Assembly: GCA_964580525.1 (NCBI GenBank)
Contig: CAZOKN010000001.1
Span: 86,599 to 150,598 of the forward strand
DNA: 64,000 bases
Source of the DNA: CAZOKN01 sp964580525
GTDB taxonomy: Bacteria > Pseudomonadota > Alphaproteobacteria > Rickettsiales > UBA6187
Direction of reading: 5' to 3'
The stretch's first letter is position 1. Each line of letters starts with the position of its first letter. Position numbers and translations under genes: made by a program. Below are positions 55,551 through 64,000 of the stretch, piece by piece. The notes beneath the pieces were generated by a model that worked only from the letters and a program-made list of their open reading frames with translations, did not search any database and was not told the DNA's origin.

Positions 55551-56438
55551 TTATTTGCGTTTAGATGCAGCCTCCAATACCTTGCCATAAATTTCTTTTT
55601 TGTTGATACCGGTTTTGTCAGAAAGGAAGGCAGCAGCGTCTTTTACGCTCATAGATTTAAGAGCTTTCTCTATCTCCGTATCTAAATCAAAATCAGAGTC
55701 TTCATTTTCAACTGGAGGAGATAAAACAACAACAATTTCGCCTTTGGTATTATCATTTTTGTAAAAATCTAATAATTCACTAATTTTTCCGCGTTTTGCT
55801 TCTTCAAAACGTTTCGTGATTTCCCGTACGACTGCAGCTTCGCGATCGCCCATAACTTCTAGAACATCTTCTAGGCTGTTTGCAATTCTGCGTGCTGTTT
55901 CAAAAAATATTATTGTTGCTTTAATATGCTTCAAATCATTCAATGCTTTTATGCGTCCGGCTTTTTTTGGTGGTAAAAAGCCTTCAAATAAAAACCGATT
56001 GGTTGGCATTGCCGATAAAACAAGCGCTGCCAAAACAGAAGACGCTCCTGGCAATGGGATGACTTTTATATTACGCATGGTTGCTTCGCGCACGAGTTTA
56101 TATCCAGGATCAGAAATTAGCGGTGTGCCAGCATCAGAAACTAAAGCAACACTTTTTCCGTTAGCTACTATCGATAAAACTTTTTCTCTGTCGCGTTCTG
56201 AGCTAAAATCATTATAACAAATCATTTTAGCATTTATGCCATAGCGTGCTAATAATTTTCCTGTAACACGTGTATCTTCACAAGCAATAAATTCAACATT
56301 TTTCAATAAGTTAAGCGCTCTTATTGTTATATCTTCCAAATTTCCAATTGGCGTTGCTGTTATATATAACGCAACCTCCTGTTTACTTAATTGTGAGATT
56401 TCGTTATTAATATCTGATGTATAATTATTTTTTTCCAT
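55551..56438 (-). CDS. rsmI: 16S rRNA 2'-O-ribose C1402 methyltransferase
   Basis: 295 residues from the ATG at 56438; the frame runs open to 56960 but the upstream part is antisense to the neighbouring lipoprotein gene. Family motifs: LYITATPIGNLEDITIRAL, FIACEDTRVTGKLLARYG, SVALVSDAGTPLISDPGYKLV, IPLPGASSVLAALVLSAMP and FFETARRI. It methylates C1402 in the decoding centre. It is divergent from the LppC-like gene by 19 bases, a widely conserved arrangement. Confidence 0.95.
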   Translation of the reverse strand: MEKNNYTSDINNEISQLSKQEVALYITATPIGNLEDITIRALNLLKNVEFIACEDTRVTGKLLARYGINAKMICYNDFSSERDREKVLSIVANGKSVALVSDAGTPLISDPGYKLVREATMRNIKVIPLPGASSVLAALVLSAMPTNRFLFEGFLPPKKAGRIKALNDLKHIKATIIFFETARRIANSLEDVLEVMGDREAAVVREITKRFEEAKRGKISELLDFYKNDNTKGEIVVVLSPPVENEDSDFDLDTEIEKALKSMSVKDAAAFLSDKTGINKKEIYGKVLEAASKRK

Positions 56439-56457
56439 TTTAAATAAGAACCTGTAT

Positions 56458-57822
56458 ATGCGAAATATAATTAAATTGGTGTTTGTAGTTCTATTATTCG
56501 TAACCGCCTGCACAAGAACGGCAGAGCCGATTTTTGAGTCAGGGTCAATTTTTGCACCGTCTACGCCGTCAACAATATCCCAGCCGCAGCAAGAGTCCAG
56601 TGGAATAAACCATCCAGTAGGAAAACCCGAAGCCTTGCAAGAAAGCAGTGGGATTTTTGGTGGAATTTCCAGAGGCGAGCCGATGAAAATTGCTATATTG
56701 CTGCCATTAAGCGGTAGATTTAAAGAAGTCGGAAAAAACATGCTTGATGCTGCGCAAATGTCTTTATTTGGCATTAATGATGCTAACATTACCTTGATTC
56801 CTATAGACACAAAAGAAACCGAAGCAGATGCTGTTGATGCTGCCAACCAAGCAATTGAGCAAGGTGCTAAGCTTATATTAGGTCCCGTTTTCAGCCGTTC
56901 AGCGCAAGCGATTATCCCTATTGCTAAACAACATAATATAAATGTTGTGGCATTTTCCAACGATAAAACTCTTGCCGGTAGCGGTATTTTTACTTTAGGT
57001 TTTATTCCTGAACAACAATTGGCGCGTGTGCTGAATTATTCTACAGCGCATGGTGTTACTGATTATACGACTATGGTTCCTAACAACACTTATGGTGGAA
57101 CTACTGTGAAAAGACTGCGCGAACATACGCAGAAGGATAGTGTGTCTGCTGTTATAAAAAGCGAGATATTCCAAATTGATAAAGAAGGAAAGCCGCAAAG
57201 CCTTGAAGATCATTTTTCTGCATTATATAAAGCGGCAATGTCTTCGCGCTCACCAAGAGACTATGATTCAAAAAGAAAAAAATATAACGATAATCCTATA
57301 AAATATCCAAGAGCATTGTTGCTACCTGATGGTGGCGAAACTTTGAAGCAAATAGGTTCTTTACTACAGCAGAAAGATTTTGATAAAAGCAAAATCCAGC
57401 TTCTTGGTACTTCGCAATGGTATAGCACGGATGTATTGAATAATCCTGTTTTTGAAGGTGCATGGGTAGCTGCTCCTGAGCGTGGACGCAGAGAACAGTT
57501 TGAAGAGAAATTCTTCTCATCCTATAATTACAAACCGGCCAGCGTAACTAGTTTGGCTTATGACGCTGTGGCTCTCGCTGCAACTATTGCAAGTCAGGGC
57601 AGGGGAGAGTTTAGTGTTAGTGATTTAACAAATCCACGAGGCTTTATAGGAGTAGATGGTATATTCCGTCTGCGCCCAGATGGTTTGACTGAGCGTGGTC
57701 TGGCCATTATGACTATTAAGAGTGGAAAGTTTGAAGTGCTTGATCCTGCCCCAAAGAGCTTCTCTGATATTTCAAGAGAAGAAATTGAGAGTTATGAGGA
57801 AGAAATTGTTAAGGAAGATTAG
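56458..57822 (+). CDS. LppC/LpoA-like penicillin-binding protein activator lipoprotein
   Basis: 454 residues. Lipoprotein signal with lipobox LFVTACTR (Cys 18). After a P/S/Q linker, residues about 75-430 form a periplasmic-binding-protein type I fold (MKIAILLPLSGRFKEVGKNM, AKLILGPVFSRSAQAIIPIA, VTSLAYDAVALAATIA). The same lipoprotein next to rsmI is found in many proteobacteria, where LpoA activates the peptidoglycan synthase PBP1A. Divergent from rsmI. Confidence 0.9.
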   Translation: MRNIIKLVFVVLLFVTACTRTAEPIFESGSIFAPSTPSTISQPQQESSGINHPVGKPEALQESSGIFGGISRGEPMKIAILLPLSGRFKEVGKNMLDAAQMSLFGINDANITLIPIDTKETEADAVDAANQAIEQGAKLILGPVFSRSAQAIIPIAKQHNINVVAFSNDKTLAGSGIFTLGFIPEQQLARVLNYSTAHGVTDYTTMVPNNTYGGTTVKRLREHTQKDSVSAVIKSEIFQIDKEGKPQSLEDHFSALYKAAMSSRSPRDYDSKRKKYNDNPIKYPRALLLPDGGETLKQIGSLLQQKDFDKSKIQLLGTSQWYSTDVLNNPVFEGAWVAAPERGRREQFEEKFFSSYNYKPASVTSLAYDAVALAATIASQGRGEFSVSDLTNPRGFIGVDGIFRLRPDGLTERGLAIMTIKSGKFEVLDPAPKSFSDISREEIESYEEEIVKED

Positions 57823-57850
57823 GGAATAAAAACGCTCTGAGGAATGACAA

Positions 57851-59611
57851 TTGAATTCTATAATTAACAATAAATACATTCATTATTTCGGTATTCTTAT
57901 TGCCGCTATTTTATTTATTCTTCCTGCATTTATAAGAGGGCCGGGCGGAGCAGATATTGTATATCATGCAGTTTGGGCGCAGAATTTTTCAAAACAATTT
58001 TGGAATGGAGAATTTTATCCTAGATGGCTAATAAATATGGATACTGGCGCCGGCTCTCCAACATTTTTCTTTTATCCTCCGGTAGCTTATTATTTTGCGA
58101 GTGTTTTTAAATTTACACAAGGAGGAGTGCTAGCAATCTGGAATCCCATATGTTTTACCTATTTTTCTAGCATAATCATTGGTGGAATATTTTGTTACAA
58201 ATGGCTGAACCTTGCGATTGGTGATAGGTTTTCGGCTTTTTGCGGTGCTCTTGTATATTTTTTTCTTCCTTATAGTGTTTTTTCACTTTACGCATCTTTG
58301 GCATTTAGTGAATTTTTTGTTTTTGCTTGGCTTCCTGGGCTGCTTTATTACACAACAATGTTAGCAAATGGCAAAAGACGTGCAGTAGTTGGTTATGCTG
58401 TTTGTTTTGCTTTGCTAATTATGTCAACTATACCAGGTACTATTGTTGCGGGTGGGCTGCCAGTTTTATATTTTTTATTTTATGCCAAAGGGAATTATAA
58501 GAAAAATATTATTCCGCTAACAACAGCAATTTTTTTGGGAATTGGGCTTTCAGCAGTTTTTTGGCTGCCAATGTTTTTTGATAGAATTAATGTCAGGGTT
58601 GGAACTACAAACGAGATGTGGAGCTATCAGAGTGGTTTTAGATATAGCGAAAATTTTCAGTTTTTTCCAGATTTTTCAAATAAGAAATTTAATTTTTTAG
58701 AATATATTATGATTCATGCTGTTATAGATATCATTCTATGTTTTTTATCATATAGGATCATAAAAAAAATAAGTAATGGAATACCAGAAAAAAAACATGC
58801 AATTTTCTGGTTTTTTATAATATTATTAGCATTGTTTATGACTTCAGAGCTTTCTAAACCAATCTGGGAAATCTTTCCTATTCTGCAAGTTATTCAATTT
58901 CCTTCGCGATTCAACAGCTACTTCTCCTTTGCATTTTCAGCAATTATTGCTGTGTTTTTTATTCATCAAAAAAACCAAAAAAATCTTAAAGGGGAGTTTA
59001 TTTGGTTTTTGAGCTGTTTGGCAGTGATTTATATTCTAAGTTTTTCAATTTCATTTTCAAAAAGTCATGATTTTTCAACGATATATGATGAATCCAAGTT
59101 AAAAGAAAATTCGAGTGATGATGATTTTCAAAGGATTATCAAAGGACAGTTTAGGCTGTATTTAAAAGAAGTAGTTTTAACCCAAACATATCTACCAATA
59201 TGGGTCAATAAGGATTTATTATCTCTTGATAATCTTGATAAGTTCTCTGAAATTACCGCTATGAAAACCAGGGTTTTAAATGGTGATGCAAAAGTGGTTG
59301 TTGATAAATGGCAGCCGCGCGATATTGTTCTAAGCACAAAATCTAAAAAAGATAGCCTATTACAAATTGGACAGTTTTATTATCCATATTGGCGTGCTGT
59401 TGATGATAGTGGTGTTGAATATAAAATTACACCAGAAGAAAATACCGGGCTGATAAATTTTAATATTCCTGCTGGCAGGCATAAAATTCATCTATATCTG
59501 GATAAGTCACCTAATGAACGCTATGGCCAGTATATTTCGCTATTTTCGTTAATCCTTACATGTGGCTATAGCCTGCTTTTATTCGTTTTTCGTAAAAGAA
59601 GCTTTGTATAG
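57851..59611 (+). CDS. Polytopic membrane protein, 6-pyruvoyl-tetrahydropterin synthase-related domain
   Basis: 586 residues with about ten membrane spans. TTG start with GAGG eight bases upstream. The N-terminal segment GGADIVYHAVWAQNFSKQFW and the loop GEFYPRWLINMDTGAGSPTF match the family of GT-C-like integral membrane proteins annotated as PTPS-related; they probably transfer sugars or lipids at the envelope. The C-terminal 150 residues are a soluble beta-rich domain before a last span. 28 bases after the LppC-like gene, so possibly one operon. Confidence 0.82.
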   Translation: MNSIINNKYIHYFGILIAAILFILPAFIRGPGGADIVYHAVWAQNFSKQFWNGEFYPRWLINMDTGAGSPTFFFYPPVAYYFASVFKFTQGGVLAIWNPICFTYFSSIIIGGIFCYKWLNLAIGDRFSAFCGALVYFFLPYSVFSLYASLAFSEFFVFAWLPGLLYYTTMLANGKRRAVVGYAVCFALLIMSTIPGTIVAGGLPVLYFLFYAKGNYKKNIIPLTTAIFLGIGLSAVFWLPMFFDRINVRVGTTNEMWSYQSGFRYSENFQFFPDFSNKKFNFLEYIMIHAVIDIILCFLSYRIIKKISNGIPEKKHAIFWFFIILLALFMTSELSKPIWEIFPILQVIQFPSRFNSYFSFAFSAIIAVFFIHQKNQKNLKGEFIWFLSCLAVIYILSFSISFSKSHDFSTIYDESKLKENSSDDDFQRIIKGQFRLYLKEVVLTQTYLPIWVNKDLLSLDNLDKFSEITAMKTRVLNGDAKVVVDKWQPRDIVLSTKSKKDSLLQIGQFYYPYWRAVDDSGVEYKITPEENTGLINFNIPAGRHKIHLYLDKSPNERYGQYISLFSLILTCGYSLLLFVFRKRSFV

Positions 59612-59691
59612 TTAAATATAGCTTTTGTAGCTTTGCATTTTTGGGCTTTTGTGCTATAACATTTTTGCGTCAATACAAAAATGAGATAAAA

Positions 59692-60252
59692 ATGGCAATC
59701 TTGCCTTTAGTTACTGCACCAGACCCACGCCTTTTGATTTGTTCTGAGCCAGTGGATAAGGTTGATGATAATCTCCGAAAATTTATGGATGACATGTTGG
59801 AAACCATGTACCATGAAGAGGGGATAGGCTTGGCTGCTGTGCAAGTTGGCGTGCATAAGCGCATATTGGTGATGGATTTAAGTGATAGCAAGCAGCGTTA
59901 TGAAGAAACTGAAGAAAAATCCTGTGGTGTTGATATTTCTAAGCCGTTTTTCCTTGTAAATCCTGAGATAATTGAGCTTTCTGAAGAGGAAAATATCTAT
60001 GAAGAGGGCTGCCTTTCATTTCCTGAGCAAAGGGCATTGGTGACCAGGCCAAAGCGCGTGAAGGTTAAATATTTGGATTATTATGGTAAGGAGCAATCTT
60101 TTGCTTGCGATGGGTTACTTGCAACTTGCGTTCAGCACGAAATTGACCATTTAAATGGCGTGGTTTTTATTGATCATGTTTCAAAATTAAAGCGTGATGT
60201 TATAATGCGTAAGGTAAAGAAGATTAAGAAGGAAGCTAGTGCCAATGCCTAA
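59692..60252 (+). CDS. def: Peptide deformylase
   Basis: 186 residues from the ATG at 59692, giving MAILPLVTAPDPRL, the normal start; the frame is open 17 codons further up. The three motifs are intact: GIGLAAVQVG at about 44, EGCLS at 105-109, HEIDH at 149-153. An insert of about 20 charged residues (SDSKQRYEETEEKSCG) lies between the first two. It removes formyl groups from nascent chains. fmt follows 29 bases later. Confidence 0.95.
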   Translation: MAILPLVTAPDPRLLICSEPVDKVDDNLRKFMDDMLETMYHEEGIGLAAVQVGVHKRILVMDLSDSKQRYEETEEKSCGVDISKPFFLVNPEIIELSEEENIYEEGCLSFPEQRALVTRPKRVKVKYLDYYGKEQSFACDGLLATCVQHEIDHLNGVVFIDHVSKLKRDVIMRKVKKIKKEASANA

Positions 60253-60281
60253 GAAGTGCTAACTTACGCTAAGGAGAAAAT

Positions 60282-61190
60282 ATGCGCCTGATTTTTATGG
60301 GAACACCTGATTTTTCAGTAAAAGCGCTTGAGGCTCTTATAAAGTCTGGACACGAGGTTGTGGCCGTTTATAGCCAGCCGCCAAGGCCAGCGGGCAGGGG
60401 ACAAAAAGAACAAAAATCACCCGTGCATCTTGCGGCTGAGAAGCACAATATAGTAGTAAAAACCCCAACATCCTTAAAAAATCCTGCTGAACAGAATGAA
60501 TTTGCGGCTTTTGGAGCAGATGTTGCTGTTGTTGCGGCGTATGGCTTGATTTTGCCGCAGGCGATTTTGGATTGCTGTCCTTGCCTTAATATTCATGCTT
60601 CAATTCTGCCGCGTTGGCGGGGTGCTGCACCAATACAACGAGCAATTCTGGCGGGTGATGAAACCAGTGGCGTGACAATTATGCGTATGGATGCCGGCTT
60701 AGATACCGGTGATATGCTATTGTTGCAAGAAGTTGACATTGAGGCCGGGATGAGTGCTGGGGCTTTGCATGATGAACTTAGTAGCGTGGGTGCTACATTA
60801 ATAGTAAAATCTTTAAATGATTTTGATAAATTAAAGCCTATAAAACAAAATGATAATGCAGCAACTTATGCTAAAAAGATAAGTAAAGATGAAGCAAAGA
60901 TAATCTGGGATAAAACAGGTGCGGAAATTGATAGGCATATACGCGCCTTCAACCCGTATCCCGGCGCTTATTTTGAATATGATAATAATAAAATAAAGAT
61001 ATTTGAAGCTGATTTCAAGCCAATTTCCGGGCTTAAACAAACTCCTGGATGTATCATTGATGATAAGCTATCAATTGCCTGTAAGGATGGGGCGATTGTG
61101 CCTATTATGGTGCAGCGTCAGGGTAAGAAAACAATGTCCACTGAAGAGCTTTTAAGAGGCTTTTGCATACCAAAAGATGCCTTGATATAG
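60282..61190 (+). CDS. fmt: Methionyl-tRNA formyltransferase
   Basis: 302 residues. Motifs: MRLIFMGTPDFSVKALEALI, VYSQPPRPAGRG, and NIHASILPRWRGAAPIQRAI with the catalytic Asn-His, then TGVTIMRMD-like GVTIMRMDAGLDTGDML. C-terminal OB-like domain is complete. It formylates initiator tRNA. Preceded by AAGGAG. Conserved def-fmt pair. Confidence 0.96.
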   Translation: MRLIFMGTPDFSVKALEALIKSGHEVVAVYSQPPRPAGRGQKEQKSPVHLAAEKHNIVVKTPTSLKNPAEQNEFAAFGADVAVVAAYGLILPQAILDCCPCLNIHASILPRWRGAAPIQRAILAGDETSGVTIMRMDAGLDTGDMLLLQEVDIEAGMSAGALHDELSSVGATLIVKSLNDFDKLKPIKQNDNAATYAKKISKDEAKIIWDKTGAEIDRHIRAFNPYPGAYFEYDNNKIKIFEADFKPISGLKQTPGCIIDDKLSIACKDGAIVPIMVQRQGKKTMSTEELLRGFCIPKDALI

Positions 61191-61248
61191 TCATTTTCTA
61201 CCCTAAGGTGAAGATGCATTTTTTGTAATAAAAAAACTATATTTTTAT

Positions 61249-61256
61249 GGTATAAT
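61249..61256 (+). promoter_or_regulatory. Extended -10 promoter candidate for the small gene at 61.35 kb
   Basis: TGGTATAAT, an extended -10 with TATAAT at 61251-61256; no clear -35 is seen. The start codon is about 85 bases downstream. Confidence 0.45.
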
Positions 61257-61346
61257 AGTGTATAAGCGTTAAGAGAAAATTAACTCTTACCTGTTACATT
61301 TGTAATACTGTGTGGGTTTTTAAAGCGGAAATTATAGGGATTTTTT

Positions 61347-61640
61347 GTGGCAGAAGAAGGCAAAATCAATCAAAATCAAACTGCAAAAGAGATTAGTAAA
61401 AAAGATCCTAACCAAATAGTTATGGGGCAGATAAAAGATATGATTATGAGTGCTATGGGATTTAGAACTCAGGATGATAAAGGTAATGTTGTATTTATAG
61501 GCAGGCCTGTTGATAGTAAAGTCGTTTCTGAAGTGAAGGGCAATGAACTAGCTGAAAAAATTATGGAAGAGAGACGCGCTGTTATGGAAGGACTAAAGAA
61601 TTCTAGTCGTTCAGCTAAAGAAGACCGTGGCATAAGATAA
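61347..61640 (+). CDS. Small hypothetical protein in its own transcription unit
   Basis: 97 residues, GTG start with TAGGGA upstream. Charged, no signal peptide or membrane segment. The middle has IVMGQIKDMIMSAMGFRTQ and VFIGRPVDSKVVSEVKGNE, and the end is basic (NSSRSAKEDRGIR). I do not recognise a family. A good promoter candidate and a perfect terminator bracket it, so it is likely expressed on its own. Confidence 0.6.
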   Translation: MAEEGKINQNQTAKEISKKDPNQIVMGQIKDMIMSAMGFRTQDDKGNVVFIGRPVDSKVVSEVKGNELAEKIMEERRAVMEGLKNSSRSAKEDRGIR

Positions 61641-61668
61641 GTGATTATTAGATAAAATTATAAAAAAT

Positions 61669-61700
61669 AAAAAACCTTAGAAAAAATTCTAAGGTTTTTT
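61669..61700 (+). terminator. Rho-independent terminator after the 97-residue gene
   Basis: Perfect stem of 14 pairs: AAAAAACCTTAGAA/TTCTAAGGTTTTTT (61669-61682 with 61687-61700) and a four-base loop. Symmetric, so it could work in both directions. Confidence 0.92.
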
Positions 61701-61829
61701 ATTTTACAAGTTTTTACAAAATATCTAATTCGCTTTTTTCTCATTCATATAATCATTTAGGCCTGATATTAGGGTTTTACTATTTCTTTGTTTTGTTATA
61801 TTAACATCTTATTATACTTAAAAATAAAG

Positions 61830-63161
61830 ATGAATATGACAGTAATAACACGTTTTGCGCCTTCACCTACCGGACTTTTGCACATTGGCAATGTCAGAAC
61901 TGCTTTAATTTGCTATCTCATAGCTCAAAAAGAAGGTGGGCAATTTATGTTACGGATAGACGATACTGATATGGAGCGCTCGAAAGAAGAATATGTTGAT
62001 AATATTAAACAAAGCCTAGAATGGCTAGGCCTTAAATGGGATTTTATGGCGCGTCAGTCTGAACGTTTTGATCGCTATGAAGAAATAAAAAAACAATTTA
62101 TCGCAGCGGGCAGGCTTTATCCCTGCTATGAATCAGCCGAAGAGCTGGACATGAAACGCAAAATGCTTATCAATCGTGGTTTGCCGCCGATTTATGATCG
62201 CTCGGCTATGAAGCTTACGGATGCAGAAAAAGCTAAATTTGAGCAGGAAGGTAAAAAGCCACATTGGCGTTTTAAACTTGATGAAAATACGCCTATCGAA
62301 TGGAACGATCTTGTGCGCGGACATATCCATTTTGATGCAAAAAACCTTAGCGATCCTATATTGATTCGTGAAGACGGCTCTTATACATACATGTTACCTT
62401 CAACAATCGACGATGTTGATTTTAAAATTACTCATATCACACGTGGTGAAGATCATATCAGTAATACCGCAATTCAGATTCAACTTTTCCAGGCAATGGG
62501 CAATAAATTACCTTATTTCGCACATTTGTCTTTGATGAAGGGAAAAGAGGGTAAAATTTCTAAACGTGAAGGTGGATTTGATATTCAGTCCTTGCGTGAT
62601 GAAGGTTTTGAACCAATTGCGATATCTAGTTTTTTAGCGCGTTTGGGTACGGCAGATCCTATCGAGGCGAGAACCAACTTGAAAGATATTGTCGCTAATT
62701 TTGATTTGTCACGCTTCAGCAAGGGGACAACTATTTATGATTTTGCTGAACTTGAAAGAATGAATCCAAAAGTTTTGCACGCAATGTCTTATGGTGAGGT
62801 AAAAAGCCGTCCAGAACTATCTGGGATAGACGAAGAATTCTGGAATTCTGTGCGTCCAAATATTAAGAAACTTGCTGAAATTAAAGAATGGTGGGATATC
62901 TGCAAAGAAAATCTTACGCCGATTATTGATGATTCAGAGTTTTTAAAAGAAGCCAGTACTGTGTTGCCTGAAGGTACTTGGGATGAAAATACCTGGAATC
63001 AATGGGTGGAGTTGGTAAAGCAAAAGACAGGCCGTAAAGGTAAAGATTTGTTTATGCCGATTCGTAAAGCGATCACTGCGCGGGAGCATGGCCCCGAACT
63101 GAAGCAAATTCTGCCACTTATCGGTAGAGAAAAGACTTTTGCCAGGTTGAACGGAAAATAA
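61830..63161 (+). CDS. gltX2: Glutamyl-tRNA synthetase (second copy)
   Basis: 443 residues from the ATG at 61830 (MNMTVITRF); the frame is open 14 codons further up. HIGH motif in FAPSPTGLLHIGNVRTALI, and the KMSKS-type motif is KISKREGG at about 242, different from SKRHG in the first copy. In other alphaproteobacteria with two GltX, one charges tRNA-Glu and the other mainly tRNA-Gln for later amidation; no glnS is in the window. It converges with the PhoB-type gene. Confidence 0.94.
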   Translation: MNMTVITRFAPSPTGLLHIGNVRTALICYLIAQKEGGQFMLRIDDTDMERSKEEYVDNIKQSLEWLGLKWDFMARQSERFDRYEEIKKQFIAAGRLYPCYESAEELDMKRKMLINRGLPPIYDRSAMKLTDAEKAKFEQEGKKPHWRFKLDENTPIEWNDLVRGHIHFDAKNLSDPILIREDGSYTYMLPSTIDDVDFKITHITRGEDHISNTAIQIQLFQAMGNKLPYFAHLSLMKGKEGKISKREGGFDIQSLRDEGFEPIAISSFLARLGTADPIEARTNLKDIVANFDLSRFSKGTTIYDFAELERMNPKVLHAMSYGEVKSRPELSGIDEEFWNSVRPNIKKLAEIKEWWDICKENLTPIIDDSEFLKEASTVLPEGTWDENTWNQWVELVKQKTGRKGKDLFMPIRKAITAREHGPELKQILPLIGREKTFARLNGK

Positions 63162-63184
63162 TTTTGTATTAGAGAAGAAGTTGT

Positions 63185-63964
63185 TTAAACTTCGTCGCCA
63201 AAATCGTTGTCCATATCGGATATTTCGCTATCCGCAGCCATTGATAAATCAAAGTCATTATCATCTGGATTTTGTAGACAATAACCGGAAGAACGTATAG
63301 TCCTGATTACCGTACCACGTTTGTCTGATTTTAGTGATTTTCTTAGCCTGTTGATATGCACGTCTACAGTTCTGGTTTCAACATGCAAAGAACTTCCCCA
63401 CACTCTTCTTATAAGCTGATCGCGAGATAAAACACGCTTTGGATGTTCAAGCAATGCTTGTAGCAAGCGATATTCTATTGGACCCAAATGTACTTCTTTA
63501 TCTTTGAAAAATACACGCCTGCTGGTTGTATCCATTTTTATATCACCATAGGCAAGTTCTTTTTCCGAAAAGATTGGCCTGATGCGACGGAATACGGCAT
63601 TTATACGTGCGATTAATTCACGCGGAGAAAAAGGTTTTACCAGATAGTCATCAACGCCACCTTCTAAGCCTTCAACACGGTCGCTTTCTTCACCTTTTGC
63701 AGAAATCATAATGATGGGAATTCTTTTGGTTTCTTCGCGCATACGCAAGCGATTGCAAACCTGAATACCTGTTAATCCCGGTAACATCCAATCCAGCAAT
63801 ATAACGTCAGGTCTATCTTCTTCAACCATCACAAGTGCTTCTTCGCCATCAGATGTTGAGCGAACTGTATAGCCAGCTTTTTGGAGGTTATACTCTAGCA
63901 GAGTGACAATAGCAGCGTCATCTTCTACCACAAGAACGGAAGGTTTAATGTTATGTTTTGCCAC
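63185..63964 (-). CDS. phoB: PhoB-type response regulator with an acidic tail
   Basis: 259 residues. Receiver domain: acidic pair Asp15/Asp16, phosphoacceptor Asp 58 in DVILLDWMLPG, conserved Lys in DDYLVKPFSPREL. The DNA-binding winged helix has LGPIEYRLLQALLEHPKRVL and the recognition helix VETRTVDVHINRLRKSLK. This pattern is PhoB of the phosphate regulon. An unusual acidic tail of about 25 residues (DDNDFDLSMAADSEISDMDN) follows. The kinase gene is not in the window. Confidence 0.9.
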   Translation of the reverse strand: MAKHNIKPSVLVVEDDAAIVTLLEYNLQKAGYTVRSTSDGEEALVMVEEDRPDVILLDWMLPGLTGIQVCNRLRMREETKRIPIIMISAKGEESDRVEGLEGGVDDYLVKPFSPRELIARINAVFRRIRPIFSEKELAYGDIKMDTTSRRVFFKDKEVHLGPIEYRLLQALLEHPKRVLSRDQLIRRVWGSSLHVETRTVDVHINRLRKSLKSDKRGTVIRTIRSSGYCLQNPDDNDFDLSMAADSEISDMDNDFGDEV

Positions 63965-64000
63965 GAAAATACCCCGTAAATTTGTATAAAAAACATTTTT

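Noticed and set aside
56439..56960. N-terminal extension of rsmI by 174 residues
   Set aside because: It is antisense to the LppC-like gene; the RsmI domain begins right after 56438.

Overview
The window is a contiguous, AT-rich piece of a chromosome from an alphaproteobacterium that I cannot place to genus. The class assignment rests on protein content: a FliX flagellar regulator, a DksA lacking the classical zinc cysteines, a three-subunit proton-translocating transhydrogenase, an IalB-family protein, a DUF3426-type zinc-ribbon membrane protein, a HemB with the non-cysteine metal site, an alphaproteobacterial SH3 protein, and two glutamyl-tRNA synthetases. FliX, RpoN and an HD-GYP protein suggest flagellar motility or c-di-GMP control; an intracellular PHA depolymerase suggests carbon storage. 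Several low-complexity, charged, effector-like proteins hint at a host-associated life, but that is inference. Two short runs of N (5408-5419 and 53837-53846) are assembly gaps, and each interrupts one gene.

Layout. 1-1.3 kb: tail of an unknown gene, an exported pentapeptide-repeat protein and YggT. 1.5-2.9 kb: rpsF-rpsR-rplI with a large leader hairpin and a clean terminator. 3-7.1 kb: dnaB, alr (gapped), mlaE and mlaF. 7.2-9.3 kb, minus strand: ybaB, dnaX and the SRP RNA gene, which sits between two octamer-built palindromic repeats. 9.5-13 kb: two peptidases in convergent orientation. 13.1-14.1 kb: rplM-rpsI. 14.5-23 kb: riboflavin, regulatory, SUMT, gltX, nadE and HD-GYP genes. 23-27.7 kb: an ankyrin-like acidic protein, fliX, dksA, dapD and envelope proteins. 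28-31 kb: pntAA-pntAB-pntB, with pntB broken by a 2-base insertion. 31-36.9 kb: pirin, lptC, a nitronate monooxygenase-like enzyme, a remnant of an outer-membrane barrel protein, an SH3 protein, hemB and SCO1.

37-39.7 kb is an accessory stretch: two adjacent charged proteins sharing short basic and SFAER motifs, then an exported serine protease. 40-46 kb: phaZ, tyrS, a YhdP/AsmA-like giant and a peroxiredoxin. 46.4-50.4 kb holds the most unusual gene: an exported 1336-residue protein made of 21 two-cysteine modules, arranged as four repeats with an exact 311-residue period where I could measure it. 50.6-55.5 kb: rpoN, a large gapped pentapeptide-repeat protein and two divergent XRE regulators. 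55.5-64 kb is mostly housekeeping: rsmI, an LppC-like lipoprotein, a polytopic membrane protein, def-fmt, a small orphan gene with its own promoter and terminator, a second gltX and a PhoB-type regulator.

The housekeeping genes are canonical. The accessory proteins (23.0, 37.0-38.6, 46.4-50.4 and 52.2-54.2 kb) carry most of the novelty. All calls come from reading the sequence; no database search was run.
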